DNA of 64,000 nucleotides. Source: Macrostomum hystrix. Lineage: Eukaryota > Platyhelminthes > Macrostomidae. The notes under the pieces were generated by a model. It worked only from the letters and a program-made list of their open reading frames with translations. It did not search any database and was not told the origin of the DNA. The DNA lies in the NCBI GenBank assembly GCA_950097015.1, contig CATNEN010000039.1, positions 9,890,001 through 9,954,000 of the forward strand. Direction: 5' to 3'. The translations under genes and the position numbers were made by a program. Below, piece by piece: positions 10,401 to 23,250 of this stretch. Position 1 is the first letter of the stretch, and the number at the start of each line of letters is the position of its first letter.

Positions 10401-13400
10401 TGTACACAAGGTCATTGGCCCTCAAGGGCGTAAATTGCACAGGCGCAAGCCACAAACTGGGAAAGTAGATATTCCGCGTGCCGAAGCTATATTTAGAGGC
10501 GACTCACCTTCCGCTGCAGCCGGTCGATCTCGGCCTCGTACTGCTCGCGCATTTTGTCCAGCTCGACGCCTCGCACCGAGCGGGCCGCGGTCAGCTGATC
10601 CGCCGCAGCCAGCCGCTCCCTAGTCAGCCGGTCCAGCTGCTGCTGCAGTTCCAGGCGCTCACGTTGGCTATTGTCTGACTCAGCGCGCGCCTCGTCCAGT
10701 CGACGCCGACAGGCGCGAAGTTCGGACTCAAGCTGAGCGCAGCGCTCCTGTGAGAAGACAGAAATTTCTGCTCAAATGTACTCGAGAAATGCAAACCAAA
10801 CTGGTGCTCTGGAGTATGTAGTGTTTATTGTGCAGTCCGTGGGTTCATTGTGCAGTCTGTGGGTTCATTGAGCAGTCTGTGGGTTCATTGAGCAGTCTGT
10901 GTGTTCATTGTGCAGTCTGTGGGTTCATTGAGCAGTCTGTGGGTTCATTGAGCAGTCTGTGGGTTCATTGAGCAGTCTGTGGGTTCATTGTGCAGTCCGT
11001 GGGTTCATTGTGCAGTCCGTGGGTTCATTGTGCAGTCCGTGGGTTCATTGTGCAGTCTGTGGGTTCATTGAGCAGTCTGTGGGTTCATTGAGCAGTCTGT
11101 GGGTTCATTGAGCAGTCTGTGGGTTCATTGAGCAGTCTGTGGGTTCATTGTGCAGTCTGTGGGTTCATTGAGCAGTCTGTGGGTTCATTGAGCAGTCTGT
11201 GGGTTCATTGTGCAGTCTGTGGGTTCATTGAGCAGTCTGTGGGTTCATTGAGCAGTCTGTGGGTTCATTGAGCAGTCTGTGGGTTCATTGTGCAGTCTGT
11301 GGGTCACCTGCTGTTGAAGCAGAGGACCAGCATTGGTAATCGGGCCGGCCCCTGGGTGCTGCTGCTGTTGCTGCGACGGTGGCAGTCTGGAGCGCAGCTG
11401 AATCTCCTGACGTTCCAGCTGCTCGCGCGCTTCGCGCAGCTCCTGAATGAACATTAAGATTAGAAGAAAATATAGTCACAGGGCTTAATAATAATAATAA
11501 TTGCAGGAGTCATATCTACAAACTCAACAAACTGGGAAAGTAGATCTACAAACTCATATCTAACTGGGAAAGTAGATCTACAAACTCATATCTAACTGGG
11601 AAAGTAGATCTACAAACTCACATCTAAGTGGGCAAGTAGATCTACAAACTCATATCTAAGTGGGCAAGTAGATCTACAAACTCATATCTAAGTGGGCAAG
11701 TAGATCTACAAACTCACATCTAACTGAACAAGTAGATCTACAAACTCATATCTAACTGGGCAAGTAGATCTACAAACTCATATCAAACTGGGAAAGTAGA
11801 TCTACAAACTCATATCTAACTGGGAAAGTAGATCTACAAACTCACATCTAACTGGGAAAGTAGATCTACAAACTCACATCTAACTGGGCAAGTAGATCTA
11901 CAAACTCATAGTTAACTAGGGAGGCACAAACTGGCAAATCTATTTCGAGAGTTTGTTTAACAGCTGCCCGTCTGCAATCACCTGCTCGATCTGCAGCTTC
12001 TGGCCGCTGAGCGCATCCGCCAGTCCCTTGCCAGACGCCCTGGCAGCCTTGAGCTCGGCGTACAGTCGCTCGTTCTCTCTCTGATAGCCAGTCAGAAGCT
12101 CCTCCTGCTCGCGCAGCTGGTTTGCGAGTTTTTCCACCTCCTCCTTCGTCACATCTGGTCCCAGCGGCCGCTGCTTCACTAGGCGCCAGACTGATGATGA
12201 CGACTGCTGCTGCTGCTGCTGCTGTTGAGGCTCCAACTCGAGGCGAGCTTCCAGTGTGCAGATCTCCTGCCTCAACTGTTGAACCTCTTGCTCGTGTCGT
12301 CGGCGAGTGCTCTCAGCCTCTTTGGCACGCTCTAGTTCCATTAAGCGCAGATCCGACTCCAGTTTGACTCGGTGGGCCTTTTCGGCGCGCAGAAGATCGC
12401 GCCATTCGTCAAGTTCTTCTTGTAGATAACGCTGCTGCTGCTGCTGCTGCTGCAGTAAAAAAGGTAGAAACTAATGATTGGCCTGTATTTTGCTTTCTGG
12501 CAGGGCCTTCACTCACGAAAGGAGCCTTCAAGCACCAGACAGCATGTAGGGTGCATTTAAAAACTCATAGAATCCTTAAGCTTTAGACAGCCTTTAAGAA
12601 CGTAGGGAGTCATCAAGTACTATAAAGCCTTTAGTAAGGCAAGGAGCCTTCAAGCACCAGATGGAAATTAAGAACATAGGGAGCCTTCAAGCATTAGAGC
12701 TAGGCTCCCTACTCCAGTGGGGAAGTATTGAGCCTTCTGACAATCGCTTTATAATATTGCCCTCACATGATTGGCGGGTTGTTGAACTTGTTGAGACTGT
12801 CTTTTTTGGTTCTGTTTCTGCTGCTGCTGCTGTTGTGGCAGCGGCGGCGGCTGAGCTGGCAAAGACTGAGGTCGCTGTGCACCGCCGCCGCGACCTTTGC
12901 CGTAGCCGGAGCTCTTAACGTGAACAAACTTAGCGCCTAAGGATTGCTGTTGCTGGCGCTTGCTTGACTTTGCGTGCTGCTGCTGCTGCTGCTTCAGGTC
13001 TTCTTTCACCGATGGCGGCCGAGCCACCTTGGGATTGGCGACTATTTTTGTCTCGTCGAAAGCCGTAGGTCTTTGTCTTCGTTGAGCGGGCTGCGGCTGC
13101 GGCTGCTGCTGCTGCTGCCGCAGCGATGGCTGGGGTGGCAGCGGCGGCGGCGAAGGAGACAGATTTCGCAGCTGCCGATGAGGCGACTCCTCAGGTCGGG
13201 CAGTCATGACTTCGTTGTGCTCAGCAAGTAGGTCGTCAATGCTCATCTCCTTCTGCTCAGTGTTTGCCGGGCGAAGCACCTGGAAAAAGCGAATCGAGTC
13301 TGTGATCACAATTCTTCAAAGTCAAGCCTTGGTCCCTGAAAATTCTTACCTGCATTGCGAACGACTGCGTCGCTGATGGAGCTGTCACCGTCATTGCTCC

Positions 13401-16400
13401 GACCGTTCCAGAGCCTGACTGCTGATGCCGCTGCTGCTGGCCTTGGTCAGTCGGCAGGCTGTTCAGACCGGACGCGAAGAAGCCGGTGGTGGCCCGACTG
13501 TGCCGCTGATCCGTGGACTCTTCCAGTGTGTCCAGCTTTCGCTTGTAGGCCTCCCTAACCGCGCTCAAATCTGTCTGGCTGTGCAGAGTGTCCCCATTGT
13601 GCTGCTGCTGCTGCGCCGGCTGCTGGACCAGCTGCTGCGAGGAGGAGTCCAGGGACTCCAACAGCGACACCTTCGATAGCATTGATGGCTTGCCGCGAGC
13701 TTCGGCCAACAAGCCGGAGGCGTCCAGCTCGCTGACAGTAGCTTCGCGCGCGCCAGGAGCAGCCGCCGACTCCGTGTCCATCGTGGTCAGATCGTCGAGG
13801 TCGCGACTGTCGCCGAATTGAGCCGGTCGACCGCGCAGAGGTGGCGCCTCCGAATCTCGACTGCTGCGAGTCAGTCGGAGGCGAAGCTCGTCGGCGTCGT
13901 CGTCTTCCGCATCATCGACGCCTAGAGCTACCGCGGCAGCGGCGTATTCTTCTTCTATGTCATCGTCATCATCTGCGCGACCGATGCTGGCGACGCCAGT
14001 CTGCTGAAGAGTGTCGTCAAGGTTACCAGAGCCGCCGCCGCCACTGCCCTGAAAAATATTTTAAATAGCATAAAGTGGGGTGGGGTGAGTGCGGACTCCA
14101 AAGAAGTCCCAGAGCTTGATTCTGCAACGAGACCATGATGGGAAGGCCTGTGGGCTTGTGTCACATTTACGCCGACGGGAAAAGCTCCAATGCTCTTTTG
14201 ATAAGAAATTCTGTGCGCTAGGGTCCTGTAGCCTTGTGGCTAGAGCTTTGGACCTAGGACAGAGAGGTCGCGAGTTCGATTCGCAGCATAATGGAAATAG
14301 TTAGTGTCCCAGAGCTCCACAATTTCTGTGGTAGTAATTTAACTGGATTTAGCGGCCACCACAGTCCACGGACTGAACAGCAGTACACAGGCTGTGCCAC
14401 TGGCTGTAGATGTGGCACAATCGGGCGCTCACCTGCTGCCGCTGCAGCGGCTGCTCGCGAGTTCGCCGCAGGAAATTCTTGCCAGTGCCCAGCTGGGCCA
14501 CCCCGGAAGAGCCGTCGCTAGAGTCGGCGCCGAGGCTGGCACGGCCGGCGCCGTCTTCGTCCCGGTCCCACCAGGGCGACTCGTTAATCTTGGCCGGCCG
14601 CTTGGCCGAGGCGCGCTTTTTAGAGCCGCCGCGTGACGGCTTCTTCCTCGGCGATGATGGGTCACTGAGCGAGTCCGAGCTCTGTGAATAACATACAGAT
14701 TTTTATTGCTTATCTTTGCAGTGAGTCACTAGCCAGGGGGTCAGTGGCAGAGCGTTAAACGCGTCAGCCTCTCGCACCAAGGTTATCTCGATTCCGCGGT
14801 GAGGCCACATTAAATTGGTGCGCAGCCGCGGAGTGAAGGTTTGGAGAATGTCGTAAAATTTACGCCCTTGAAATTTACCTCCAAGGCACAGTAAGAGTGT
14901 AAACTGCCTGGCGATGAGAAAGAGTCAAGGCAGATGTACACACCCTGTGTCAGCGTGTGCCTGTATAACAGTATCTGAGTTAGTGTGTGCTCAGGAGTCA
15001 GTGAAATGGGCAGATTTGCCCCTGGCTGGCTGCGGGTCTAGTGTCACAGTGTGCAATTGCTCGCAGCCCTCCTACAATTAGGAGTATTATTATTATTAGC
15101 GAGTCACTAGCCACTAGGATTAACGCCTAGCTCTCATTAGCCAACCAGTTGGCCATTGCCGCTGTATGGCCCAGCATTTAGTGGAATCTCATTAGTTAAA
15201 GTTAAGGTTTGGAGCTAAGGGTGTCTGATAGCGCTTGTGCTAGGTAAACCGTTGGTTGGTATTTCCACGGTTTTTCCACCGCTTTTGCCGCACACCCACC
15301 CGCAGAACTTCTGTCTGTAACATTATTCCAGCCAATAAAAGCTTGAAAAGCCTCAGCCAATGGCAGAGATGGGAGAGAATGGCTATAAATACAAAACGCC
15401 CTGTCTGAGCGTGTACTTAAGTACACGCAGGTACACGAATCTGCGAACCTGCGTATCTGTGTTTGTGTGTGGGCAGAATTAGTTCGTACTCGTACCTCAG
15501 ACTTAGCCGCAGAGCATTGTTGTGGAAGGATTTCCACGATACTTGTCTTGGATCTCGTGTTTCCAGGTGTTACTTATTTTTCTAACCTACAGGTCGAAGG
15601 TTTTAAAGAAGTCTAAGGAATGTTCGACCCTTCCGACCTAGGTCACCTCAACAAGCATTAATTTTCAAGAATTTGTTTCAGGACCACTGTCTTCAGGTTG
15701 GAGAATTTCCCGTTAAAGCTACGTGTCCAAACTAAATGACCGCAAAAGGCCTGCATTTCTCTGATGTCCCGACTCCGCTTCTGCACATCATTCAAGAACT
15801 GCAGCTGCTCGTGGTGGACATTACTTCTTGCCTGGCTGCGACCCACCGTCTCCAATCTTCTTTTGCAGGCGTCGCTCTTCGCGGATGAGGCTGTCCCGGG
15901 CCAGTTTCCACTTCTGCTTGACGGCCTCCTTGGCTGAATTCAGCTGGCAGGCAATTTCGTACCAAGAGTTTTCTTTCTTGTTTCTGTCGCGGCAATCTCT
16001 GCGGCAGGTGTCATATAGGTGCTGGTAGTTGCGGCTGCCTCGATGAGCGCTTCCTCGTAATCTCTGTCCTGGCAGTTAGCCATTGCAGTCAAAGATAGAG
16101 CATGCATGCGGTTTATTACCACAACTGAGTGATTGACCAACAAAACAGATTGTGACCAATGCAACTGATGAGGATTGCAAGATGAAGTTGCTTCAACGAC
16201 TGACTGGTTTACAATGCAAATTTGTGGGGTGGAGTGCCAACTGACAAATGATTAACTGCCATCAACTGTAGGCACTAAAGGCCACAAATTGTTCCAGTGA
16301 ATTGGGAATCGAAACCCAAACCTTCAAGTTGGCAGTCTAACACTCTGAGCACTAGTCTACAACCCTTTTTGTAGCTACATATATTGTAAAGTTTTATCTC

Positions 16401-17355
16401 TGCAGATATTATATGCTCATGTGGGCACTTTGGAGAGAAAATAAAGAAAATGTGTATACAGCTGGATTTTATTTTTATCGTCTAGTTGAGTCAGCTATTT
16501 TTATCTGAATTCAGGAATGGTGATTTAGGAGTGAAGTGATTTCAGTATTTTACTTTTAGCTTTTTGAAAATCCTCCCAACTGAGTGCTGATAATTAAATC
16601 TTTACTTTTATTACACAATACATTTGACTGGTCTGGCTATTCATACATAAATATACAGTAACAAGATTCTTGCCAGTACAAGAACGTAACAATAGGCCTA
16701 GCACTGTAGACTTCAGTTAAAAAGCTTAAATTGATTTATCTTTAGATTACATAAAATATAAAATTATTTAATAGGCCCCTAGCATATACAAATATATGTC
16801 ATTTTATTTGATTTCTCAACTAAGTCCCTAGAATTATCTACATATATAATTGCAAACTAACTAGATCTAGTTGTTCTGCAATCAGTTTTAACTAGTTGTT
16901 TTTAATAAATAAAACATTATGCCTTTCCATTTCTTTATTAAAAACTAAACTTATTGGTCTGCTATATGTAATGTAAGTTTTATTACATTATCCGACCTAT
17001 GTCTTTTAACTCATTCAGTTTGACTTAGCAACTATGCTTTACGGCTATCCTAAGAATGGGTATGTGGCTACTTTAAAATTGTAAACTTTTCTCCTTTTTT
17101 GTTAAGTATATGGACATAGTAGATTAAATATATACCATACTACATAGGCCTATTTAGCTAGAATATTTATAATTCATGTATTATCCAAGGCTAGGGCATA
17201 GCCTGATTCACACTATGTAAAAACATTAGGCAGTGCTGTGGTGTGAAGAATTACATAGCTAATACAATAAATTATAATCTAGAACTTACCGCATTCATAA
17301 ACTTTTCAAACCCAGCATGATCGAAGGAACTTCGAGCAGTGTTTATGTCAGACAT
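7491..17355 (-). CDS. CEP162: Centrosomal protein CEP162 (KIAA1009/QN1) orthologue, 12 exons
   Basis: Exons 17290-17355, 14433-14681, 13350-14048, 12767-13279, 11982-12449, 11308-11442, 10508-10747, 10108-10323, 9753-9977, 9038-9334, 8522-8782 and 7491-7967 give about 1281 residues (human about 1400). CEP162 is a microtubule-binding coiled-coil protein of centriole distal ends needed for transition-zone assembly in cilia. Family marks in order: N-terminal FDHAGFEKFMNA; NESPWWD; an acidic region; SMLSKVSLLESLDSS; HVKSSGYGK; REQEELLTGYQRENERLYAE; KWFVENQRLVDKDQAKLRE; VRDLERQ; C-terminal HTPQMRQFVALRDRIRQLEA and ELDLILEVLRELQRRGI. Most of the rest is heptad coiled coil. CAG runs encode poly-Gln in exons 3, 4, 5 and 6. 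All 12 exons are multiples of three (phase 0). Intron 1 (2.6 kb) holds a SINE and a MADF pseudogene. Confidence 0.93.
8129..8314. repeat. Minisatellite in CEP162 intron, 15 bp unit
   Basis: About 12 copies of gctcccactccacct between the last two CEP162 exons. The 15-bp period keeps several frames open, producing spurious proline- or serine-rich reading frames on both strands. Confidence 0.95.
8832..9045. repeat. Short tandem array spanning the CEP162 exon/donor junction at 9038
   Basis: About four units of roughly 51 bp. On the minus strand each unit contains agaaacag followed by gtgggtgtcttc or a close variant, which is exactly the exon end and donor of the exon 9038-9334. The array therefore looks like tandem duplication of an exon-intron junction. 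Confidence 0.75.
9372..9630. repeat. Minisatellite in CEP162 intron, ~21 bp unit
   Basis: About 11 units of gtgggattttagggataact with variants, in the intron between exons 9038-9334 and 9753-9977. Confidence 0.85.
10810..11303. repeat. Minisatellite in CEP162 intron, 20 bp unit
   Basis: About 24 units of gtgggttcattgagcagtct, alternating agcag/tgcag variants. The array reaches to within a few bases of the donor of exon 11308-11442, whose intron side (gtgacccacagactg) is itself a diverged repeat edge. Confidence 0.95.
11513..11920. repeat. Minisatellite in CEP162 intron, 32 bp unit
   Basis: About 12 units containing gtagatctacaaactcatat, between CEP162 exons 11308-11442 and 11982-12449. The neighbouring intron 12450-12766 has a looser ~60-bp repeat around gccttcaagcaccag. 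Confidence 0.9.
14229..14305 (+). mobile_element. tRNA-like SINE head
   Basis: The stretch tagccttgtggctagagc, followed about 40 bp on by ggtcgcgagttcgattc, matches the spacing and consensus of tRNA A and B boxes. It lies in a CEP162 intron. There is no intact cloverleaf and no recognisable body, so it is probably a tRNA-derived SINE fragment rather than a working tRNA gene. Confidence 0.4.
14736..15100 (+). mobile_element. tRNA-derived SINE with 13-bp target-site duplication
   Basis: A head with tRNA-like A box (agtggcagagcgttaaacgc) and B box (gttatctcgattccg), a body with conserved blocks ggcgcagccgcggag and ctgcctggcgatgag, and an ATT-repeat tail. The 13-bp sequence gagtcactagcca occurs directly before (14723-14735) and after (15101-15113). 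This fixes both ends and shows insertion by target-primed reverse transcription. Same family as the copies at 30679, 34531, 57163 and 61477. Confidence 0.9.
15821..16083 (-). pseudogene. MADF-domain DNA-binding protein remnant, frameshifted
   Basis: From ATG 16083 the frame reads DRDYEEALIEA; after a one-base shift it continues RNYQHLYDTCRRDCRDRNKK, then SWYEIACQLNSAKEAVKQKW and KLARDSLIREERRLQKK to a stop at 15821. This is a nearly complete MADF (Myb/SANT-like) domain, used for DNA binding in transcription factors and in some transposon-encoded proteins. It is intronless, sits inside CEP162 intron 1 on the same strand, and needs a single inserted base to restore the family pattern. A transposon-borne or retroposed copy is likely. 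A sequencing error is the alternative. Confidence 0.65.
16300..16372 (-). mobile_element. tRNA-like SINE head, minus strand
   Basis: On the minus strand gtagactagtgctcagagtg is followed by gaaggtttgggtttcgattc, resembling A- and B-box spacing of a tRNA-derived element. It lies upstream of the MADF remnant within CEP162 intron 1. Confidence 0.35.
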
Positions 17356-18960
17356 TGTGAAGATTGCAGTTTGATTACACACTAATTTTTAATATAAAAT
17401 AAGCAAATGGTAAGTGAGGACCTAACTAATTTTAATTAAAATAAAAATATAACATATTTCATATTAGGTCTAGCTAACTAGGTTTCTAATCATGTTCGCC
17501 ATAGTTGAAAGTTGAAACTATGCGGGCGATAGGCCTAGAAGTGACGTAGTGGTCGTGGATACGGGTCTTCTTGTTCTTCACAGTCTTCACGGCATCAGCT
17601 TTTTAGAAGATTTAAGCTTTATAAAATGTATCAAATAGGCCCTATTGTACGAACAACAAGCGATCTTATGATATATATGATGCGTATTGACAAGTACTTG
17701 TAGATGAAGGGCTAGGCTAGATCACATTATCTATTATCTATGGTTGACTCTATAAAACGTACATTTATTAAAAGTTGTGGTATATCAAAGAGTTGAAATT
17801 CCTTACAAAGCTAAAGTTTTGGAGGTCAATTTTAGATATACAACTCAAAAGTTTCAAGTTTTTTTTTAATTGACCGGAAAAAGAATTCAATTAAAGCCTT
17901 CATGTTTAGCTGATTAAAAAGACTACAAAATTTGTTTTTACAAAAACAAATCCGTGCCCTTATTATATTTTATACCCATCAGAAAAGCGCACTTGAAACT
18001 AAAAGTGCACTCGTATTCGCTGGGTTTGGTTGGGCCAGATCCGATAGTACCATTAAAACTAATCCGAGTATCAGCATGAAAGTTTCGACGCGTCTCTCGC
18101 TACAATGTGCATCTTCAGGTATATTTAATTGTTTGTAACGAAAGTAGAACGAACAAGGCTAATTTCTGATCAATTTGTCAATCAATGAAACCCAATGAGT
18201 AACTTATTTCATATGTACTAATCAGTAATAGGTTGATAGTCCGTAGGTCTGGGCTTTATTATTATTTCTAATTGCAACATAAACGGACCAATTGCATCTT
18301 AAGAGAATTATTATTATTATTATTATTATTAAAAAAAATAATAATAAAAAATAATAATAATAATAATAATAATGCAACAGGTCGGTCTATTTTCACCTGG
18401 AAAGGTGATAATGGCTTAATTAAGGGTATAGATTTCAAGCTCGTGTTCCATTTAATAACGTAAAAACGAATTTGTTATAAAATGCGAACAGGAGAGACGT
18501 AACGCGGGCAGGTGAGCAACAAAATTGTAACTTCATAAAGAAGCGGTCGCTTCTAACAGAGTTCAAAGATCGTCAGACTTCCTCGAATCAATCACCTGGC
18601 CCACTTGCTGCCATGTGCTGTTCAAATGGTTCCGACATGCGGCTCTGCATGCCAAGAGTCGATTTAATCCACGATTGGAGAACCTCCTTGGGCAATCACC
18701 TTCTCAAGACGACCACGAAACGCTTTGCAGCATCTCACCAGATGAGATGGGGCTATGTGACAACTCGTGGGGTGACAGAAATCCGCGGATTGAATTAAAA
18801 CGAAGCTTTCGAAATAAAAGGGTGAACAGCATGAGTCCATTTTGTATATCAGGGTGAAAATTCCAGACAGAAGTTGGGCCATAGACATATGATAAAAATG
18901 ATCGCTTTAAATTGCCGGAGTATGTCAAACTCTCGGAAAGCAAAGCCAACAATTAAAGAT
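17356..18960. other. Intergenic, 5' of CEP162
   Basis: No gene recognised. An (ATT)n/(AAT)n microsatellite at 18309-18373 is self-complementary. A stretch at 18600-18890 has a minus-strand reading (RCCKAFRGRLEKVIAQGG) that vaguely resembles a transposase C-terminus, too weak to call. Confidence 0.4.
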
Positions 18961-19009
18961 TCTGTCCGGATAATTTTAGCGCACCCGGTCTATGGTCTAT
19001 GGTCTATGG

Positions 19010-20165
<1,156 letters not shown>

Positions 20166-20261
20166 GTCTATGGTCAAGTATCTATGGTCTTAACTTCTTG
20201 ACTAATTTCAAAGCTAATCTCCATGACTAATAGTTTCTATCAGATTATAGCGTTACAATAA

Positions 20262-20470
20262 TTACAAGAGGGTGACAAAGCAAGTTAATCGAGTTTGCCT
20301 CTCGCACTAGGAGGTCAATGAGCTCAATTCCTTTGATGGCCAACCTCCCATCAGCACAACTGTACACACTGTGCACACTGTCAGATGATGAGAATCTTTG
20401 AGACTTTGCGGGTCTACGTACAGTATCTGCATGGTGTGTGTGCTGCTGTGCTCACTAGTCATAGGAAAGC
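20262..20470 (+). mobile_element. Degenerate copy of the tRNA-derived SINE
   Basis: tttgcctctcgcactaggagg, a diverged B box, and fragments of the SINE body (cacactgtcagatgatgag, tacagtatctgc) in the right order. Much more decayed than the copy at 14736. The rest of 20174-21060 shows nothing recognisable. Confidence 0.55.
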
Positions 20471-21066
20471 ACAGAGTTTTCAAATTGACCAAATTGTGTC
20501 AGTACCTAGACTACAGCCATTCTGCAATTATTATTATAATTTGTTTTAAAATACTTCTATGCAATTTCAGACTGCCTGGGCGTGGTCTGCACTGGAAGCA
20601 GTAAAAAACTGCAATGAAAAGTACATGGTTGTCGTCGGTGTCCCAATAGATTTGAGTACAGTTTATCGGGTCGGATTTAATTGAAAATCAATCTAGAAAT
20701 GATTTCCTACACGACTGAGTTGGTTTCATGATTTCAAATGATTTCCACTCGAACTTATTAACCTGGAAAGTCACCTAGAAAATTTTATCTTGACTCTGAC
20801 TATGTCAGTACTATATGTCTATAAATATATGCTCAGTTAAAGAGTGACTAAGCATGCCAAACTTAACTGGTGCCTACGAGAGAAATCTACTAATGCGAAA
20901 CTAAAAATTTAAATTCTTTTCTTTGATCTCTCTCTGACTTATCATGTCATTAATGGCATTAATAAAATTAATTAAAACTTTAAATAACTGACTTCCCTGT
21001 ACACCTGGGAACATTCGCAAATACAACTCAACTCGGATTCCTGCGAAATCTACTGCATCTAACTAC

Positions 21067-21606
21067 CACACTTCCTCTCACCCTACTGCTCTCCCTCTCA
21101 CCCTACTGCTCTCCCTCTCACCCTACTGCTCTCCCTCTCACCCTACTGCTCTCCCTCTCACCCTACTGATCTCCCTCTCACCCTACTGCTCTCCTTCTCA
21201 CCCTACTGCTCTCCCTCTCACCCTACTGCTCTCCCTCTCACCCTACTGCTCTCCCTCTCACCCTACTGCTCTCCCTCTCACCCTACCGATCTCCCTCTCA
21301 CCCTACTGCTCTCCCTCTCACCCTACTGCTCTCCCTCTCACCCTACTGATCTCCCTCTCACCCTACTGCTCTCCCTCTCACCCTACTGCTCTCCCTCTCA
21401 CCCTACTGCTCTCCCTCTCACTCTACTGATCTCCCTCTCACCCTACTGCTCTCCCTCTCACCCTACTGCTCTCCCTCTCACTCTACTGATCTCCCTCTCA
21501 CCCTACTGCTCTCCCTCTCACCCTACTGCTCTCCCTCTCACCCTACTGATCTCCCTCTCACCCTACTGCTCTCCCTCTCACCCTACTGCTCTCCCTCTCA
21601 CCCTAT
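21067..21606. repeat. Minisatellite, 20 bp unit
   Basis: About 27 copies of ccctactgctctccctctca with occasional gat/gct variants, intergenic. Confidence 0.97.
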
Positions 21607-21672
21607 TTTTAATTCTTGTCCAGTAAATGCTTTTTAGCAGCTGTATAATTTTCAGCTTTTTTACAGCTACAA

Positions 21673-22095
21673 AGATCCCCCAGTTGACAATGATCTCTCA
21701 GTTGAAAATGATCCCCCAGTTGACAATGACCCCCCAGTTGACAATAATCCCCCAGTTGACAATCATCCCCCAGTTGACAATCATCCCCCAGTTGACAATC
21801 ATCCCCCAGTTGACAATGATCCCCCAGTTGACCATGATCCCCCAGTTGACCATGATCCCCCAGTTGACCAGGATCCTCCATTTGATGATGACTACCCATT
21901 GATGATGATCCCCAGTTGACAATGATCCCCAGTTGACAATGATCCCCTATTCGATGATGATCCCCCAGTTGATGATCATCCCCCACTTGACAATGATCCC
22001 CAGTTGACCATGATCCCCCAGTTGACCATGATCCCCAAGTTGACCATGATCCCCAGTTGACAAAAATCCCCCAGTTGACAATAATCCCCGTGATT
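21673..22095. repeat. Minisatellite, 18 bp unit
   Basis: About 23 copies of gatcccccagttgacaat with variants. The 18-bp period gives spurious open frames. Confidence 0.92.
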
Positions 22096-23240
22096 GCTAA
22101 ATATAGAAGTCCCTGGATTTCCCATAGACGTGGCAGATATTAAGATGTGGGGGCTTCGCCCCCACACCCCCATTTCCGTCCCCCACCCACTTTAATTTCT
22201 AACCCCTAGCTGACAATTTGGACAATGATGTTGGCGCTACGCACGCTCGTGTCTATGGCCATTAACTGAAACCTCAATTCCAGACAACCACCCATTGTTA
22301 GTTATTAAGAAGTGTTTTATTCGAACGAAATTGTGTGTTTCAATTGTATTTAGTTGCTTTCCTCGCTCGCTTGTCAGTCTAGTCCACAGATTCTATATTA
22401 TCTGTGGTAATATAGAATCTGTGGTCTAGTCTAAGTAAACTTGCTCAGGCATTGAACCATAAAAAGTTTTTGAGTCAGCTCTGTTTATAAGACAAATTCA
22501 CGTTTTCAACTTGCTTGTAAATTTCCGCACGTTTTTGTTAATAAAAAATTTTTTTTTCTCTGGTACGAGCTACGAACCATGAAGCTCGATCTTTATAGAC
22601 GATGTCCACTAAACACCCGTTTTGCGCACAAGTTTAGGCTTAATGTTAGAAAGACTATATGGGGGTATTCAAACGAGTGGCTCGGCCACTGATGGCAGCG
22701 ATCATTATTCAAGGCTAAGACGTACTACACACGCGCATTATTCTATGGCCTAAACGACACCCGGAGCCACATCTCCCTACCAAAAACTAAAACTTCGTCA
22801 ATGGCCAATCTTTGAAGATAACTATGAGCGGGACGCAATAATCGTGACGAATTGATTTGGCCATAGACTAATGGCTGTATATACGAGTTTAGATTAGATA
22901 CAAAATTACTCGCAGATTTTGGATGATAGCAATTTATATAATATAATTTCGCAGGTACTAGTCACAATATTACGCTTGTTTATAGGATAAAAGGTCAAGA
23001 ACCCAGGACCCACGCTGACTCTACTTGTTTTAGAAATTACAAAGAGTTCAGAGTTAAGAGCATGTTAACTAAGCTTTAGGTAACAGTTGAAAAAACTGGT
23101 AGAACTAAGAACCTATTAATAGTGCTGTTAGTGATTAATTGTGTATATAGGATAAAAGAACCTCAACGCGGAGTTAAGTTCTACTAGAATTGTTAATCCT
23201 CTGTAACATACAGAGGAAATAAAATTAGCTGAAATTGGCT
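22096..23240. other. Intergenic, with a perfect hairpin at 22384-22424
   Basis: No gene seen. At 22144-22165 gggggcttcgcccccaca forms a GC hairpin. At 22384-22424 a 17-bp sequence is followed after 7 bp by its exact reverse complement. Confidence 0.5.
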
Positions 23241-23250
23241 GAAAATCTGT

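Noticed and set aside
14229..14305. Functional tRNA gene
   Set aside because: A and B boxes can be traced but the arms do not pair into a cloverleaf; it fits a SINE head better.
18600..18952. Possible transposase C-terminus on the minus strand
   Set aside because: Similarity is an impression from a dozen residues; no ends, target duplication or catalytic motif found.
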